This document shows, piece by piece, positions 1 to 6,142 of a DNA stretch of 23,727 nucleotides; within the stretch, counting starts at the first letter, position 1, and each line of letters opens with the position of its first letter. A program made the position numbers and the translations under genes. The notes below the pieces were generated by a model. It worked only from the letters and a program-made list of their open reading frames with translations, ran no database searches and was not told the origin of the DNA. The DNA lies in IMG/VR virus record IMGVR_UViG_3300026142_000022, positions 1 to 23,727 of that record; one strand, given 5' to 3'. Source of the DNA: a virus.

Positions 1-2143
1 CTGCCTTATACTGCGCGAGGCCCAGCATCTGGTCAGTGACCCGGCGGAACCCGAGGGGTGATGTCTCAGGTTGCGGTAGCGATGCCTGGATCATCGAGAA
101 CATCTGCGTCGAGGGGTTCGAGTCAGTGCCCCGCACCGCATTCCTGACGAACGTGCCAGAATTCTTTGTCAGCTCTTCATACCCGGCAACCTGCTTATCA
201 AAACTAGGATCGACCATACGCATCAGTTTAGCGACACTCTGGGTCGGACCAGCAAGCAGACCTTGATGGATATTCCCCGCAGCATCCTTCATGCTTTTCA
301 GTAGCGCGATATCGTTGCGGGCGGCCTCACCTTCCTTCTGAAAGACCGGGATTTGGTTTTCCTCATTTTTCGCGCGGGTCTCGCTCCCGCTGATTTCTCC
401 CGGCGTCTGGTACGGCTTGCCAAAAACCGCGCTCCCTGGGGTCAGGGCGCCGCCCGGCTGCGCGGCACCGCCAGCAGTAGCCGGCGCTGCGTCGCCGCTC
501 CCCACCATCTCAGCATACTGCTTGCGCGTGACCTGACGTTCCACCATGGAACCATCCGGTTGCCGCGTGAAAATCGTCGTCGGCTCCAGCGAGGCGGCCC
601 CCAATTGTTGTTGCCGTGTGCTCTCGCGGCCGAGATTCTCTTTTGCCGTAGCAATGCGGATATCGCTCGGCTCAGTGATGGCCCGCTCAGCCCCTGTCTT
701 AGCCGCTGTCTCCGGGCCAATATAAGGAAGTCCGGCGCTGCGCTTCGCAGCCTCGATCTTCCCCTGTTGCTCCGGGTCGTTCGGCATCAGATTTGAAACC
801 CAAGCGCGGCCTTGCAACTCTTTCGGAAGCTTCGAGATATTTTTATCAAGCTCGGTTGGCTCTATGAACTTCGCGGCAAGCCCCATCTGCGCCTTAGCGT
901 ATTCGATAAGCCCGGCGCCGCCGGTCCCGAGCATCCCGGCGCCAGCCGCCACCCGTCCCCAATGGTCGAACATCTTCATGGCATACGCGGCCTGCGTGCG
1001 CGAGCCGGTCACTGTCTCCGGGCTGCGCGGCGCCACCGTATTCGGCATCGCCGCTTGGGCTTGTTGGAGTTGCCGCGTTGATACATCGGGCAACTCACCC
1101 GCGGCGAAAGCCTGCCCTACCGCAGCGCGCGGGCTTTGCACCGGGGTCGGTGGCGCGTCGGCGGGCTGAGAAGCCCCCGAGGACGCATCGGTCATTGTCT
1201 GCGGTGTCGCCTGCGCGTATTGCACGCGGGCAGTCCCCTGCGTCGGGATCGGTGTTACTCGCCCTTGCGCTTGAGTGGGGATCAGCGTGGCGGCCGGAGT
1301 GTCTGAGCCTCCCCCATTTACCCACGCATCAATCGGCTTGCCAGTAATGTTGGCAACGTACTTGCGCGTCTCGGCGGGCATCGCCGATGGGTTCGCGCCG
1401 CGCGCCAACCATTTTTGGACATTGCCCTCGCCCCAATTGTAGCCGGCGAGGCCGAGGCCGAGATTGCCGCCGAACATCGCGGTATTTTTCGCGACGTATT
1501 GTGCCCCGGCCGGGATCGCCTGATTAGGATCAAGCGGGTCAATCCCAAACCGCCTTGCCGTACCGGGCATAAATTGCGAAATGCCGAGCGCTCCCGCTGA
1601 AGATTTGGCGTTCGGATTGAAACTGCTTTCTTGTGCGATCTGCTTGGCGAGAATTCCCGCAGGGATACCGTTCTGCTCCGCCGCCGCCTTGACCGCCGGC
1701 CAATACTGCCCGGCCATTTTTTGCGCCGCCGCGTCGTCAATCCCCCCGCCCGTCATCATTTGACCCGACACAGGAGGCGCAGCGCTCGGCGCCTGCTCCG
1801 GCATTTGGATGCCGGCGGGAATATCAGGCGATGCGCTCTCTCCAGCGCCAAGCAGGCCCGCCGCATTCGGGGCGCCCGGCTCGAATGCCTTATTCATAAA
1901 ATTCATCGCATTCTTTTGCGATGATTGTTGGCCAAGCATCTGCACCAGCGGCGCGATTGTCTCCATTGCCGAAGGCGGGTTGACCCGCGGGCGCCCGGAA
2001 TCGAGCAACGCTAGCCCCATCAGGAGCCTGGCAAATTTATCGTCGCCAAACCCGGCGCCGCCAAACAGCCCGCCGCTTTCAGACTGGCCGCCGCCGAACG
2101 CGAAGGGGGTCGGGTCCGCTCTCGGCCCTTGTGGTATTGCCAT
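1..2143 (-). CDS. Virion lytic transglycosylase / ejection protein (C-terminus beyond left edge)
   Basis: The minus frame stays open from an ATG at 2143 to the window edge: 714 codons with no stop. Residues about 148-246 form an SLT lytic-transglycosylase domain of the Slt70/LysM-associated type. The catalytic glutamate is E172 in AQESSFNP, followed by GALGISQFMPGT (184-195) and AGYNWGEGNV (233-242). Such enzymes cleave the glycan strands of peptidoglycan; on virions they open the wall locally for DNA entry, as T7 gp16 and P22 gp4 do. The remainder is Ala/Gln/Pro-rich, as is usual in long ejection proteins. The start is supported by GGAGGG about 5 bases upstream, and the ATG directly follows the TAA of the gene before it. 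It is the last of three adjacent putative ejection genes. The SLT call is firm; the ejection role is inferred from position and size. Confidence 0.9.
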   Translation of the reverse strand, partial: MAIPQGPRADPTPFAFGGGQSESGGLFGGAGFGDDKFARLLMGLALLDSGRPRVNPPSAMETIAPLVQMLGQQSSQKNAMNFMNKAFEPGAPNAAGLLGAGESASPDIPAGIQMPEQAPSAAPPVSGQMMTGGGIDDAAAQKMAGQYWPAVKAAAEQNGIPAGILAKQIAQESSFNPNAKSSAGALGISQFMPGTARRFGIDPLDPNQAIPAGAQYVAKNTAMFGGNLGLGLAGYNWGEGNVQKWLARGANPSAMPAETRKYVANITGKPIDAWVNGGGSDTPAATLIPTQAQGRVTPIPTQGTARVQYAQATPQTMTDASSGASQPADAPPTPVQSPRAAVGQAFAAGELPDVSTRQLQQAQAAMPNTVAPRSPETVTGSRTQAAYAMKMFDHWGRVAAGAGMLGTGGAGLIEYAKAQMGLAAKFIEPTELDKNISKLPKELQGRAWVSNLMPNDPEQQGKIEAAKRSAGLPYIGPETAAKTGAERAITEPSDIRIATAKENLGRESTRQQQLGAASLEPTTIFTRQPDGSMVERQVTRKQYAEMVGSGDAAPATAGGAAQPGGALTPGSAVFGKPYQTPGEISGSETRAKNEENQIPVFQKEGEAARNDIALLKSMKDAAGNIHQGLLAGPTQSVAKLMRMVDPSFDKQVAGYEELTKNSGTFVRNAVRGTDSNPSTQMFSMIQASLPQPETSPLGFRRVTDQMLGLAQYKA

Positions 2144-2599
2144 TTAGACCCTCCGCTGACCCGCCAGGCGCAGCAACTCCATTAGCTGATTTGGCTGGCT
2201 GCCACCGCCACCAGGCATGCCACCGCCGCCGCCGAACCCGCCAAATGGCGTTGCCATCTGTGGCTGCATCGGCTGCGGCATCGGCTGTGGCCCCTGCTTG
2301 GCTTTCATCAGGTCCATCATGGTCATGAACTGCTTCATCTTGTCGTCGCCGCCGCCCCCAGGGCCAAGCAAGCTTGGCCCGACGCCGCCGCCAAACAGAC
2401 CAGCGAGCCCGCCACCCATCGGCAGGTTCGGTGTCGTCACCTGCGGCGCCGGCGGCGGCGATCCGGCAGGCATCGAGTTCGTATCGGGCGCGGCGAGCAA
2501 CGCATCGCTCTGCGGGGTGTACTGATTTCGCCCGAACAGACGAGACACGATAGAGTCATGCGCGAGACCACCGAGGCCCATGTTGAAAGGGAAATCCAT
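2144..2599 (-). CDS. Gly/Pro/Met-rich small virion protein, probable ejection-complex component
   Basis: This 151-residue protein begins MDFPFNMGLGGLAHD. The ATG at 2599 has GGAGGT four bases upstream. A longer frame back to 2698 would read into the inserted IS and is not native. The protein is low-complexity: Gly runs around residues 65-80 and 118-132, a short helical Met/Lys stretch (KMKQFMTMMDLMKAK), then a QPMPQPMQPQM-type repeat. No enzymatic motif is visible. Its TAA abuts the ATG of the transglycosylase gene, so the two are almost certainly co-translated. Small Gly/Met-rich proteins encoded beside a transglycosylase are common among podovirus internal proteins, but I do not recognise a named family. 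The IS lies between this gene and its natural upstream neighbour and could disturb its transcription. Confidence 0.75.
   Translation of the reverse strand: MDFPFNMGLGGLAHDSIVSRLFGRNQYTPQSDALLAAPDTNSMPAGSPPPAPQVTTPNLPMGGGLAGLFGGGVGPSLLGPGGGGDDKMKQFMTMMDLMKAKQGPQPMPQPMQPQMATPFGGFGGGGGMPGGGGSQPNQLMELLRLAGQRRV
2358..2383. repeat. Coding copy of a 26-bp palindrome also found in the capsid terminator
   Basis: CCAGGGCCAAGC, then A, then AGCTTGGCCCGAC. The copy at 16106-16131 differs at one base (G for A at the centre). Here it encodes part of a Gly/Pro segment in the gene at 2144-2599; there it forms the tip of the terminator. Confidence 0.8.
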
Positions 2600-2618
2600 T
2601 ACGACCTCCGGCCGGGGA

Positions 2619-2638
2619 CTGCCTGCTTTAGCTGGCAG
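2619..2638 (+). repeat. Left-end hairpin of the IS
   Basis: A 5-bp stem CTGCC/GGCAG closes over a T-T mismatch, two G-C/C-G pairs and a TTTA loop. It matches the right-end hairpin except for one base in each arm, and those two changes keep the pairing. In IS200/IS605 elements such subterminal hairpins are the TnpA recognition sites. Confidence 0.75.
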
Positions 2639-2685
2639 CGGAATGCCGGTTGGCCAGAAGGCCGAATCCAGCGTGTATTGAAAAT

Positions 2686-2720
2686 TCCGACACGACATGA
2701 AATATTCGGTGCGTGTCGGA
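2686..2720 (+). promoter_or_regulatory. Hairpin over the tnpB start codon
   Basis: A perfect 9-bp inverted repeat (TCCGACACG at 2686-2694, CGTGTCGGA at 2712-2720) with a 17-base loop covers the GTG start of tnpB at 2713-2715. No good ribosome-binding site precedes that GTG. If the hairpin forms in mRNA it would hide the start and keep translation low. It could instead be a recognition structure for transposition. Confidence 0.5.
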
Positions 2721-3936
2721 GATCGTTCGCACCGTCAAACTCAAGATCGCCTTGCCGTTCGACGTAGCGAGGCAGACGGTTGTTGTCTGGACGAAAGCCT
2801 GCAACGCCGTTAGCCGCATTGCGTTCGATGCTGGCGGCCTCTCCAATGCGGTGCGCCTTCATGCTTTGGCGTATCGGGCGGCTAGGGAGGGTGGGCTGTC
2901 GGCACAGGTCGCCCAATCCTGTATCCGGCACGTCGCATCGAAATACGCAGCGCTGCGCTCGAACGGTGTCGTGCCGACGCGACCGTGTCAGTTCAGGGAG
3001 CAGGCGGTTGTCCTGCAAGGCGGCAAGCGTGGTCGCGATGTCTCGTTGCGCTCGTCCGGCTTGTCGCTGTGGACCGTCTCCGGGCGATGCAAGGCGGTTC
3101 CGTTCTCCGGCCCACCCAATTTGCAGGACAAGCTTGCTAATTGGGCCTTCGGCGACGGCCGCCTCTCGATCCACCGTGGCCAGGTCTTTCTGGCGCTCTC
3201 GTTCAAGAAGGAGGTTAGCGAACAAACCGCTCCGAACGATGCCGTCATCGGTGTCGATCGGGGCATCAATGTGCTGGCCGCTGCGACGGATGGCCAACGG
3301 CATTACCGGCGCCGTGGCGGGTACACGAAGCATGTGCGTAACCGCTATCTGCGTGTGCGCGCGTCTCTCCAACGGAGGAAGGCAGAGCGACCGACGCATT
3401 CTGTGCGCCGAACGCTGAAACGGCTGTCCGGCCGGGAGAAGCGCTTCATGCAGGCCGTCAATCACGAGATAAGCCGCGATATCGTTCACTTCGCCGACAA
3501 ATCCGGATGCCCGGTCATTGCCGTCGAACAACTCGACGGTATCCGTAACCGCCGCCTGCGAAAGGCGCAGCGTGCCGAGATCAACCGATGGGCCTACGGC
3601 CAGTTGATGTTCTTCCTCCAATACAAGGCGGAAGAGCGGGGGATGTCGGTGATCGAGGTCGATCCGCGCAATACTAGCAAAGGCTGCTCGCGCTGCGGCC
3701 ACGTCACGGCAGCCAACAGGAATCGCAACCTGTTCCGCTGCAAGGCGTGCGGTTTCACGCATCATGCCGATTCCAATGCCGCGTTGAATATTCGACTTCG
3801 CGGAATCCTGCTTCGGCAACAGTCTGAGCAGGATGGGCTGGCGTCATGCAGCCCTGAAGCTCGGTCCGATGAACCAGGCTCAAACCCTGGGGAGGACGCG
3901 GGTAACAAGCTGTCTGCTTTAGCTGACAGTTCATGA
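2713..3936 (+). CDS. tnpB: TnpB RNA-guided nuclease of an IS200/IS605-type element
   Basis: This 407-residue protein has normal TnpB length and every key residue. The RuvC triad is D182 (IGVDRGIN), E272 (IAVEQLDG) and D353 (HHADSNAALNI). A zinc ribbon lies between the second and third: C325/C328 and C343/C346. The N-terminal about 170 residues match the usual OrfB helical and beta-barrel part. TnpB proteins bind an omegaRNA made from the element's own 3' end and cut DNA that matches the guide beside a short TAM; this maintains the element at its donor site. The GTG at 2713 is the first start after an in-frame TGA. Residues after about 365 are encoded by the likely omegaRNA and right-end hairpin, so that tail is probably unstructured. 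The gene is antisense to the phage late operon. Nothing suggests inactivation. Confidence 0.92.
   Translation: MSEIVRTVKLKIALPFDVARQTVVVWTKACNAVSRIAFDAGGLSNAVRLHALAYRAAREGGLSAQVAQSCIRHVASKYAALRSNGVVPTRPCQFREQAVVLQGGKRGRDVSLRSSGLSLWTVSGRCKAVPFSGPPNLQDKLANWAFGDGRLSIHRGQVFLALSFKKEVSEQTAPNDAVIGVDRGINVLAAATDGQRHYRRRGGYTKHVRNRYLRVRASLQRRKAERPTHSVRRTLKRLSGREKRFMQAVNHEISRDIVHFADKSGCPVIAVEQLDGIRNRRLRKAQRAEINRWAYGQLMFFLQYKAEERGMSVIEVDPRNTSKGCSRCGHVTAANRNRNLFRCKACGFTHHADSNAALNIRLRGILLRQQSEQDGLASCSPEARSDEPGSNPGEDAGNKLSALADSS
3800..3936 (+). ncRNA. Predicted omegaRNA scaffold for TnpB
   Basis: In this family the guide RNA comes from the 3' end of tnpB through the right end, and the guide itself is the flanking DNA just past the element. 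Here the segment contains a CCAGG/CCTGG stem with a 7-base loop (3874-3890) followed by the right-end hairpin (3910-3929). The guide would then start about 3934-3938 and read into the end of the neighbouring phage gene (TATTTGCTATCC and onward). The 5' boundary is a guess; the call rests on position and hairpins. Confidence 0.4.
3910..3929 (+). repeat. Right-end hairpin of the IS
   Basis: The stem CTGTC/GACAG carries the same T-T mismatch and TTTA loop as the left-end hairpin. Relative to the left end, a C-G pair is replaced by T-A, a compensatory change that supports a selected structure. It lies inside the last codons of the tnpB frame. Confidence 0.75.
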
Positions 3937-5610
3937 CTATTTGCTATCCTGAAATTGACTGACAGCAGAAAGCAGGGCATGCATGTCAATAACCTTGTGT
4001 CCGCCAATCTCGTGAACCGTGCCAGGATATTTCTTCTCGACATCCTGCGCCATCGGACCCATAACTTTTGGGTTGCTCTTCGGATCGCTCTTATAGCGAT
4101 ACGCATACATCGGCAACCCAGACTGCGGGTCTTCTCCGAGCTTCTTAATATCCGTCTTGTCGCGCCGGTCTGATGGCATAAACAGGCTTGCAATCGATGC
4201 GAGCCCAGCCAGCGTCCCGATCGGGTTGCTCTCCTTTGGCTGCGTCGTCGTCGATGTCGTGCCGATATTGCCTGGCGTCGATTGCTGCAGCAGTCGCAAC
4301 ATATCGATCGGCTGACTGAGATTGCTTTGATCGTTTGCTTGCTGCGTCGCCCCGGTGCCGAGTAGCTGCTGCAGCGCCGTTGCCTGACGCCGGGCCTCAT
4401 CATTGGCAAAGGTGTTTTGCAGCCCGGACGCTGTCAGCGCGCGATTGGCATCATTTTCCGACAGCCCCATCGCGCGACCGATCGCGGCCTGCTCCTGGGT
4501 CGCGTTGAACTGGTTGGCTTGGTTCGCCAGACCCGCGAAATACTGCAGCGCACTATTCCCCTGGCCGGCATTGAATTGTTGCGCGCCCTGTCGCTCCTGT
4601 GTGTTGAATTTAGCAATATCGGCGAGCTGGCTCGCGTTGAATTGCCCCATATTGTTTACAGCGGCAGCATTTCCGGCGTTTGCCGATTGCTGACGCTGCG
4701 CATTGGCTTCTAATGCCGCATTATAGGCAGCCTTGTTTAGCCGCTCAGCCTCGTCCTGTAAATTAGCGTTAAATTCGCCGCGCTGATTGATCTGCCCGGT
4801 ATTGAACTGCCCCATTTGGTTCGTCTGACCGGCGTTAAACTCACCGACCTGTTGCGCATTGTTCGCGTTCGCCAGGGCTGTGGCTGTGGCTCTGTCATAG
4901 CCTTGCGCCATCAGCTGCCCGGTTGTCAGCGCAACCTGATCGCCAAACGCGCGGTTGGCTTCGGCCGATTGCAACGCCCCGCGGGAACCCCCAAAGCTCG
5001 CGGCTGACGCATTGCGCGCCCCGATCGCAGCCTGGGTCTGTCCCAGCTCGCGGCGCATCCGGTCAATTGTTGGGTCGAGGACGTCCTTTGTATAGGGGTT
5101 GAGCAGCGCGTGGATCGCGTCGCCACCCACCTGCCCGGACCTCGGGTCGGTCGTCGCGGTCCCGCTGGTTGTGGCATAGCCCGCACTCGCTGGCGACATA
5201 TTTGCCGGCACCCCCGACGATGCCGCATTGTACTGTTGGGCAGCCACCGCCTGTGGCGTCGCCGCCTGCTCCCATGTCGTTTCATAGAGCGGGTGGCTCT
5301 CCTGAGCCGGGATCGGGGTGTAGCCTGTGTGCGGGCCGTTTTGGCCATTAAAGATGTAATTCTGCGCCACGTTGGTTTGCGGCGCGGTTGCGCCTGGCGT
5401 TCCAAACATGTTCTGCGCCATCTGGCGAGCGAGATCAAACCCGGCCGTCTGGTCGGGGGTGAACCCGGCAACCGTTGTAGCCGGCGGGTTTTGCAGAAAC
5501 GGATCGGTGAATCGCTGCGCAGTCGCCAGCGTGTTCTTCTGGGCGTCCTGGATGTAGGCCGGAATTTCTGTCTTTTGAGTCGAGGTCTGCGACCCACCTC
5601 CGCTGGACAT
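3937..5610 (-). CDS. Large ejection-type virion protein with 11-residue repeats and C-terminal S74-like domain
   Basis: The 557-residue product starts at the ATG at 5610, which has AAGGA nine bases upstream and follows the previous stop by one base; a TTG at 5619 is less likely. It is Ala/Gln/Asn-rich, as ejection or internal core proteins usually are. Residues about 247-378 (bases 4477-4872) form an exact 11-residue repeat anchored by FN (consensus FNAxQxxxxxQ). The last 78 residues begin SDRRDKTDIKKLG and include MGPMAQDVEKKYPG and a GGHKVID turn. This is the pattern of the S74 intramolecular chaperone family, in which the Ser of the SD pair and a nearby Lys carry out self-cleavage. Release of the C-terminus at about residue 480 is therefore possible. 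It lies between the GNAT-like gene and two further ejection genes; the IS starts directly after its stop. Confidence 0.8.
   Translation of the reverse strand: MSSGGGSQTSTQKTEIPAYIQDAQKNTLATAQRFTDPFLQNPPATTVAGFTPDQTAGFDLARQMAQNMFGTPGATAPQTNVAQNYIFNGQNGPHTGYTPIPAQESHPLYETTWEQAATPQAVAAQQYNAASSGVPANMSPASAGYATTSGTATTDPRSGQVGGDAIHALLNPYTKDVLDPTIDRMRRELGQTQAAIGARNASAASFGGSRGALQSAEANRAFGDQVALTTGQLMAQGYDRATATALANANNAQQVGEFNAGQTNQMGQFNTGQINQRGEFNANLQDEAERLNKAAYNAALEANAQRQQSANAGNAAAVNNMGQFNASQLADIAKFNTQERQGAQQFNAGQGNSALQYFAGLANQANQFNATQEQAAIGRAMGLSENDANRALTASGLQNTFANDEARRQATALQQLLGTGATQQANDQSNLSQPIDMLRLLQQSTPGNIGTTSTTTQPKESNPIGTLAGLASIASLFMPSDRRDKTDIKKLGEDPQSGLPMYAYRYKSDPKSNPKVMGPMAQDVEKKYPGTVHEIGGHKVIDMHALLSAVSQFQDSK
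4477..4872 (-). repeat. Eleven tandem 11-residue (hendecad) repeats in the ejection protein
   Basis: Anchor residues spaced exactly 11 apart read AN, FN, FN, FN, LN, AN, GN, FN, FN, FN, YF, FN: twelve anchors, eleven intervals, with no gap or insertion. Other positions favour A at +2 and Q at +4 and +10. Eleven-residue periodicity is typical of extended alpha-helices or right-handed coiled coils. Confidence 0.8.
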
Positions 5611-5611
5611 T

Positions 5612-5992
5612 TCAATCAATCCTTCGCGACATGAGGGTGTGCGTCTCTTTGTACCCCGGGAAGACGCGAAGCCACCCTCTGCGTCCGCCCAAGATCACCA
5701 GATCACATCCCTGTTTTTTCGCCCAGTCCCGAATCACCGCCTCGGTGGCAACGATTTCCTTTAAGTCTCCGGCAGCGAGCCAGCCCCTGAGCACCTTGGC
5801 GCGCGGGTACTGTTCGACGTTTGTAATCATGACCGAGTTCGCGGTCGACCAGAGCTGCGCGTTGCCGCTCTCGATTTCTTTCCAGACATCGTCGATATCG
5901 TGGGTGCCGATACCGCGGTCGAGAACCTCTTGAACCAGGTCTCGGTTGCGCTCGAATTGCTGCCACAGCCAGCCGATACTGCTTGTATCCAT
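5612..5992 (-). CDS. Small GNAT-like phage protein
   Basis: This 126-residue protein resembles the short GNAT-fold proteins often encoded in podovirus structural blocks. Visible pieces are a central GNAQLW strand, VTNVEQYPRAKVL, an acetyl-CoA-site-like helix (GDLKEIVATEAVIRDWAKKQGC, read in two parts about residues 74-95) and the terminal GGRRGWLRVFPGY followed by ETHTLMSRRI. GNAT enzymes move an acetyl group from acetyl-CoA to an amine. Whether this one is catalytic or a structural relic is not known. The ATG at 5992 has only a weak upstream purine tract. Its TGA is one base from the ATG of the ejection gene, so the two are coupled. The fold call is from motif memory, not a search. Confidence 0.7.
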   Translation of the reverse strand: MDTSSIGWLWQQFERNRDLVQEVLDRGIGTHDIDDVWKEIESGNAQLWSTANSVMITNVEQYPRAKVLRGWLAAGDLKEIVATEAVIRDWAKKQGCDLVILGGRRGWLRVFPGYKETHTLMSRRID

Positions 5993-6040
5993 GCGCTCAA
6001 TCTGTAAGATGTCGAGGCTGCGGCAGGCGTCTGACTAGCG

Positions 6041-6133
6041 CTGTCGGTAGCTCAGAGGGGAAGAGCATTGCGCCCGCCGAAGTAGTCTCTCGGCTCACGC
6101 AAAGATGCCTGGGTTCAAATCCCTGCCCGACGG
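6041..6133 (+). tRNA. tRNA-like gene with an enlarged anticodon arm; identity undetermined
   Basis: A cloverleaf can be drawn in the gap between two minus-strand genes. The acceptor stem is 6041-6047 with 6127-6133 (7 bp, one G-T). TA is at 6048-6049. The D arm is GCTC/GAGC (6050-6053, 6063-6066) with a GGGG-containing loop. The T arm is CTGGG, TTCAAAT, CCCTG (6109-6125) with one T-T mismatch. The anticodon stem TTGCG/CGCAA (6068-6072, 6098-6102) encloses 25 bases instead of 7. These include a second hairpin GCCGA/TCGGC (6076-6080, 6090-6094) and have no T at position 33. One extra base separates T arm and acceptor. No CCA is encoded. It may be a decayed tRNA, a tRNA with an 18-base insertion, or a tRNA mimic. 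Confidence 0.5.
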
Positions 6134-6142
6134 CCGCAGCGT

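Larger units (their letters stand above)
2610..3936 (+). mobile_element. TnpB-only IS200/IS605-family (IS1341-type) insertion
   Basis: A single tnpB gene is bracketed by two 20-bp hairpins of the same design, at 2619-2638 and 3910-3929. It sits between the stop of one phage ejection gene (3937) and the start of the next (2599), in the opposite orientation. No target duplication or terminal inverted repeat is apparent, as expected for this family, which transposes as single-stranded DNA using subterminal hairpins. No tnpA is present here, so movement would need a TnpA supplied in trans. The exact edges are uncertain. The left edge lies between about 2603 and 2618; TTAC at 2599-2602 is a possible target, but the downstream gene's ribosome site would then lie inside the element. 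The right edge is between about 3930 and 3937. Confidence 0.8.

Noticed and set aside
1318-1740. 140-residue minus-strand frame inside the transglycosylase gene
   Set aside because: It is another frame of the same strand. The frame used carries the SLT motifs and is open for 714 codons.
2600-2698. N-terminal extension of the gene at 2144-2599
   Set aside because: It reads through the IS left-end hairpin. The ATG at 2599 has a strong ribosome site.
2599-3819. 406-residue minus-strand frame opposite tnpB
   Set aside because: It mirrors tnpB, which has all family motifs. The protein has no recognisable domain and arises from codon bias of GC-rich DNA.
2599-3936. A complete IS605 element with TnpA
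   Set aside because: No HUH transposase frame exists between the end hairpins or beside them in this window.
5110-5634. 174-residue plus-strand frame
   Set aside because: It is antisense to the ejection protein, Arg/Gly-rich, and a typical shadow.
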